Positions 61,564-64,000 of a stretch of 64,000 nucleotides of DNA are shown in pieces. The DNA is from G963708235 sp963708235. GTDB lineage: Bacteria; Actinomycetota; Acidimicrobiia; Spongiisociales; UBA5794. The stretch is taken from NCBI GenBank assembly GCA_963708235.1, contig OY970200.1:2790001-2854000 (forward strand), read 5' to 3'. Under the pieces are notes generated by a model that had not been told where the DNA came from, ran no database searches, and saw only the letters and a program-made list of their open reading frames with translations. The translations under genes and the position numbers were made by a program. How positions within the stretch are numbered: the first letter of the stretch is position 1; the number at the start of each line of letters is the position of its first letter.

Positions 61564-62388
61564 TCACACCACCGCAATGGTGGTCGCCACATCGATCCCG
61601 AGCAACCGTTTGGCCTGGAGGGCGAAATGGTGCGGGTCGCCGGTGGTGAGGTAGACCGTGCTGCCGGCGGCACCGTCTCCCGCATCGCTCCCGCCATCGC
61701 CCGAGGCCGCCGCCAGTGATTCTGCGGCGAGCACCCGGCCCAACTGGCGAGCCACCGCAGGCGCCGGGTCGATGAGGCGAACCTCGTCCCCGAGAATGCG
61801 GCGGATCGCCGGGGCTACGAACGGATAGTGGGTACAACCCAACACCAGGGTGTCGATGCCCTCGTCGAGCATCGGGGTGAGGTGATGGCGCAGCAGCGAC
61901 TCGAGTCGGGGACCGTCCAGTTCCCCGGCCTCGATCAGCTCGACCAGACCGGTCCCGGGACGCTCGACGACCGTCACGCCGGCGGTGTGACGATCCACGA
62001 CCGAGGCGTAGAGCTCACCCTGGAACGTTGCGGTGGTGGCGAGCACCCCGACCACCTTGCGTCCGGACTGTTCCGCCGCCGGTTTCATCGCCGGCTCCAT
62101 CCCGACAAAGCGCAGCTCGGGATGACGGGCCCGCAATTCGTGCAAGGCCGCCGCCGATGCGGTGTTGCACGCCACGACGACGGTCTTGGCGCCACGTTCG
62201 AGAAGGTGGTCGACCACGGCGAAGCTGCGGCGACGCAACTCGTCCAGCGAACGTTCCCCGTACGGCGCCCATGCCTGATCGGCGAGATAGATCACCGGCT
62301 CGGCGGGAAGCTGGCGGTGAATCTCGGCGAGGATGGAGAGCCCACCCACACCCGAATCGAAGACCCCCACCGGCCGCATGTCTGTCAT
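61564..62388 (-). CDS. murI: Glutamate racemase
   Basis: 274 residues. Supplies D-glutamate for peptidoglycan. PVGVFDSGVGGLSILAEI and YLADQAWAPYGERS bind substrate; the catalytic cysteines are in VVACNTASAAAL and LVLGCTHYPFVAP. The C-terminus has an insertion rich in Gly/Ser (about 240-252). The ATG at 62388 gives the family N-terminus; earlier residues in frame are not conserved. Stop lies 52 bp from the convergent lipoprotein gene. Confidence 0.95.
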   Translation of the reverse strand: MTDMRPVGVFDSGVGGLSILAEIHRQLPAEPVIYLADQAWAPYGERSLDELRRRSFAVVDHLLERGAKTVVVACNTASAAALHELRARHPELRFVGMEPAMKPAAEQSGRKVVGVLATTATFQGELYASVVDRHTAGVTVVERPGTGLVELIEAGELDGPRLESLLRHHLTPMLDEGIDTLVLGCTHYPFVAPAIRRILGDEVRLIDPAPAVARQLGRVLAAESLAAASGDGGSDAGDGAAGSTVYLTTGDPHHFALQAKRLLGIDVATTIAVV

Positions 62389-62429
62389 GTCGGCGAGGTT
62401 AGAAGGTTCGGTGCGTAGCGATCGGGACT

Positions 62430-63623
62430 TCAACCCTCGAAGTCGGCGACATCAACCGTCTCGCCCTCGAAGCCCTCGACGACGACACCCTCGATCCAGC
62501 TCCGGTCGCCGTCGAGACCCAACGTCACCACCGGGGCCATGGTGCCCCCGAAGTGGCGACGGGAGGCCTCCTCCCCCTCGGCGTCGATCTCCTCGGGCTC
62601 ACGGCCGAGCAGCGAGTGGGCATCGACGAAGCTGACCGCACGCAGATCGTTGAGGACCAGCCACGAGTAGGCCTGGTACGGCTCCTCGACCGGGTTGCGC
62701 AACACCAGCCCCGAGCCGTTGAGAGGTCGGTACTCGCCGAACAGCGAGTCGGCGACGAACCCGTACAACCCGGTGGGTCCGCTGACCGCAGGGTGGAAGG
62801 TCCGGCGTTGGGTGGAGATGAACAGGTAGTAGAGACCATCGTGGACCACGACGTGGGGCCGCTCCAGCTCGTTGTTGACCCCATCGGCTTCGACCAGCGG
62901 CGGGAGCGGCGTCCACTCGTCGAAATGCCCGGACGGGGCGACGGCGATCCCCACCGCCCCGTTGAAGTCGGTGGCGGAGTTGGGCAGCGATGCGGTGAAC
63001 AGCAGATACTCGGTGTCGTCGGCAGGGTCGTGGAAGCGGAACGGGTCGCGGAACGCCTTGATGAAGCCGACCTCGCCGGTTTCCTGTTCGACCTTGAGGT
63101 AGTAGGTGTCGTCGGCGATCACCGCCTCGCGATGTTCACTCCAGGGTCCGATGGCGAGGTCGTCGCCGTCGACGGTCACCGGCGCCGACGTCTGGACGAT
63201 CCGTTGCACGAACGTCGGTTTGGTCTCGTTGCGCCGACCTGCGGCGGTGTAGAAGACGGTGAGCAGCCCGGCGTCGGGCTGGTAGACCGCAGAACCTGCC
63301 CACTCCCGGCTGCCCAGCGATTCCCCGTCGGGGAACAGCGGGCCGAGGTTGATCCAACGTTCGCCGTCCTGGCGGGTCAGTCGCATCCGGGCGCGGTCGT
63401 GGCGGGCGCCGGGCGAACCCACCGCCGGGGCGGACAGGGCGATCCAGTACTCGTGGGGCCCGATCACCGCCACGTGTCCGTCGGGGAGACGGATCGGCCA
63501 CAGGTCCCAGACATCGACCCCGTCCAGCATCTTGGTGGTCTCCGCCAGGGTGATCAACGGAGCACAGGTCGCCGGGTCGTGGACCAGCCGGGCGAGGTGC
63601 TCCGGCGCCCAACGGAAGGTCAT
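62430..63623 (-). CDS. Glycoside hydrolase family 68 fructosyltransferase (levansucrase/inulosucrase-like)
   Basis: 397 residues, five-bladed propeller. The nucleophile is in VDVWDLWPIRLPDGH (second Asp), the transition-state stabiliser in KAFRDPFRFHD (RDP) and the acid/base Glu in NNELERPHVVV. Uses sucrose to make fructan or oligosaccharides. No signal peptide is visible, unusual for an extracellular levansucrase, so it may be cytosolic or exported otherwise. The ATG overlaps the upstream stop (ATGA), so it is coupled to the gene at 63620. Confidence 0.88.
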   Translation of the reverse strand: MTFRWAPEHLARLVHDPATCAPLITLAETTKMLDGVDVWDLWPIRLPDGHVAVIGPHEYWIALSAPAVGSPGARHDRARMRLTRQDGERWINLGPLFPDGESLGSREWAGSAVYQPDAGLLTVFYTAAGRRNETKPTFVQRIVQTSAPVTVDGDDLAIGPWSEHREAVIADDTYYLKVEQETGEVGFIKAFRDPFRFHDPADDTEYLLFTASLPNSATDFNGAVGIAVAPSGHFDEWTPLPPLVEADGVNNELERPHVVVHDGLYYLFISTQRRTFHPAVSGPTGLYGFVADSLFGEYRPLNGSGLVLRNPVEEPYQAYSWLVLNDLRAVSFVDAHSLLGREPEEIDAEGEEASRRHFGGTMAPVVTLGLDGDRSWIEGVVVEGFEGETVDVADFEG

Positions 63624-64000
63624 GTGGTCACCGCCTCGGCGAGTACCAGATGGCCGTGCTCGTCGACCTCGACCGGGACCGGATCGCTGATCGATCCGAC
63701 GAACCCGGCCGCCCCGGCCCGGTCCCACGCCATGTAGCGCAGGGCCCCGTCGTGGCGGACGAACCTGCCGCCGTAACGGGAACCGGTTTCGTCGGCCTGG
63801 ATCGCCCGCACCCGGTCGGCGACGAACGGCCCGTACCGGTCACCGGCCTTGAAGTAATAGGTCCCGCTGCCCCGGCCGTTGCGCAGTTGCGCCGACGACT
63901 GGGTCTCGATGACGCTGCAGAACACCAGGTACCAGTTGCCGTGTTCGTTGACGAGCTGCGGCACCTCGAGCTCCCCCGAACCCACCGGGATGCGCCACCG
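63620..64000 (-). CDS. GH32/GH43-like beta-propeller glycosidase, C-terminal part
   Basis: The frame is open to the window end (RWRIPV precedes the first internal start), so the N-terminus is missing. ELEVPQLVNEHGNWYLVFCS and the repeats GTYYFKAGDRYGPF and SRYGGRFVRHDGALRYMAWD are propeller blades of the GH32/43/68 clan, with a candidate acid/base Glu in LEVPQLV. Operon partner of the GH68 gene, with ATGA coupling. Likely a fructoside or related glycoside hydrolase; family assignment is tentative. Confidence 0.62.
   Translation of the reverse strand, partial: RWRIPVGSGELEVPQLVNEHGNWYLVFCSVIETQSSAQLRNGRGSGTYYFKAGDRYGPFVADRVRAIQADETGSRYGGRFVRHDGALRYMAWDRAGAAGFVGSISDPVPVEVDEHGHLVLAEAVTT

Overview
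The window is high-GC bacterial DNA with dense coding on both strands and many GTG/TTG starts and 4-base start/stop overlaps. The gene content points to the Actinomycetota: GAP/Sap-family membrane proteins, actinobacterial-type Tad/Flp pilus genes, BldC-like regulators, an LCP protein, an aa3-type oxidase with CtaF and CtaG, and a promoter that would give a leaderless mRNA. A marine or soil member of the Acidimicrobiia is my best guess, but that is inference. Both window ends cut through genes.

Layout. 1-5.5 kb: tail of a DUF6351 protein, an IclR/PcaR-type regulator, two PLP aminotransferase-fold enzymes and a tandem pair of GAP-family proteins. 5.6-14.2 kb: sulfatase, mannose-1-phosphate guanylyltransferase, LOG-family protein, MarR regulator, HerA-like ATPase and a CBS protein. 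14.4-15.4 kb: a primary-type sigma-70 gene broken by four single-base insertions. 15.7-22.8 kb: a thioredoxin-fold DUF255 protein, then a cluster around a P-loop/LCP fusion protein flanked by two genes that share a C-terminal domain. 22.8-25.3 kb: a repeat island with an IS110-family element sitting at the junction of ~315-bp repeat units, followed by a 27-bp minisatellite. 25.4-31.2 kb: a cytochrome c oxidase operon (ctaC-D-E-F and ctaG, plus a thioredoxin-like lipoprotein). 31.7-41.7 kb: XRE-TM protein, tRNA-Sec, ferredoxin, CBS protein, hflX, MFS permease, HIT protein, M23 peptidase, PIN-PhoH ATPase, gpsA and a frameshifted tag gene. 41.7-43.0 kb: a DAHP-synthase-like/chorismate mutase fusion preceded by a Tyr/Phe leader peptide and terminator. 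43.1-46.3 kb: small membrane proteins and heme A synthesis (ctaA-ctaB). 46.5-49.3 kb: LysM protein, DUF5522, SnoaL-like and PNPOx-like proteins. 49.4-56.9 kb: a complete-looking Tad/Flp pilus operon read leftward, with BldC-like regulators beside it. 58.3-64 kb: macro-domain protein, SGNH hydrolase, DUF1353 protein, murI, and a GH68 fructosyltransferase next to a second beta-propeller glycosidase running off the end.

Most unusual points: (1) the DAHP-synthase half of the aromatic fusion has lost all four metal ligands and several substrate-binding residues while its chorismate mutase half is intact, and the gene keeps an aromatic attenuator; (2) a CpsD-like P-loop domain without the Walker A lysine is fused to an LCP domain and lies between two paralogous secreted-domain genes; (3) the IS110 left end contains a 9-nt complement of its own left flank, as expected for a bridge-RNA guide; (4) a selenocysteine tRNA is present; (5) a sigma factor gene carries four +1 frameshifts and a glycosylase gene carries one.
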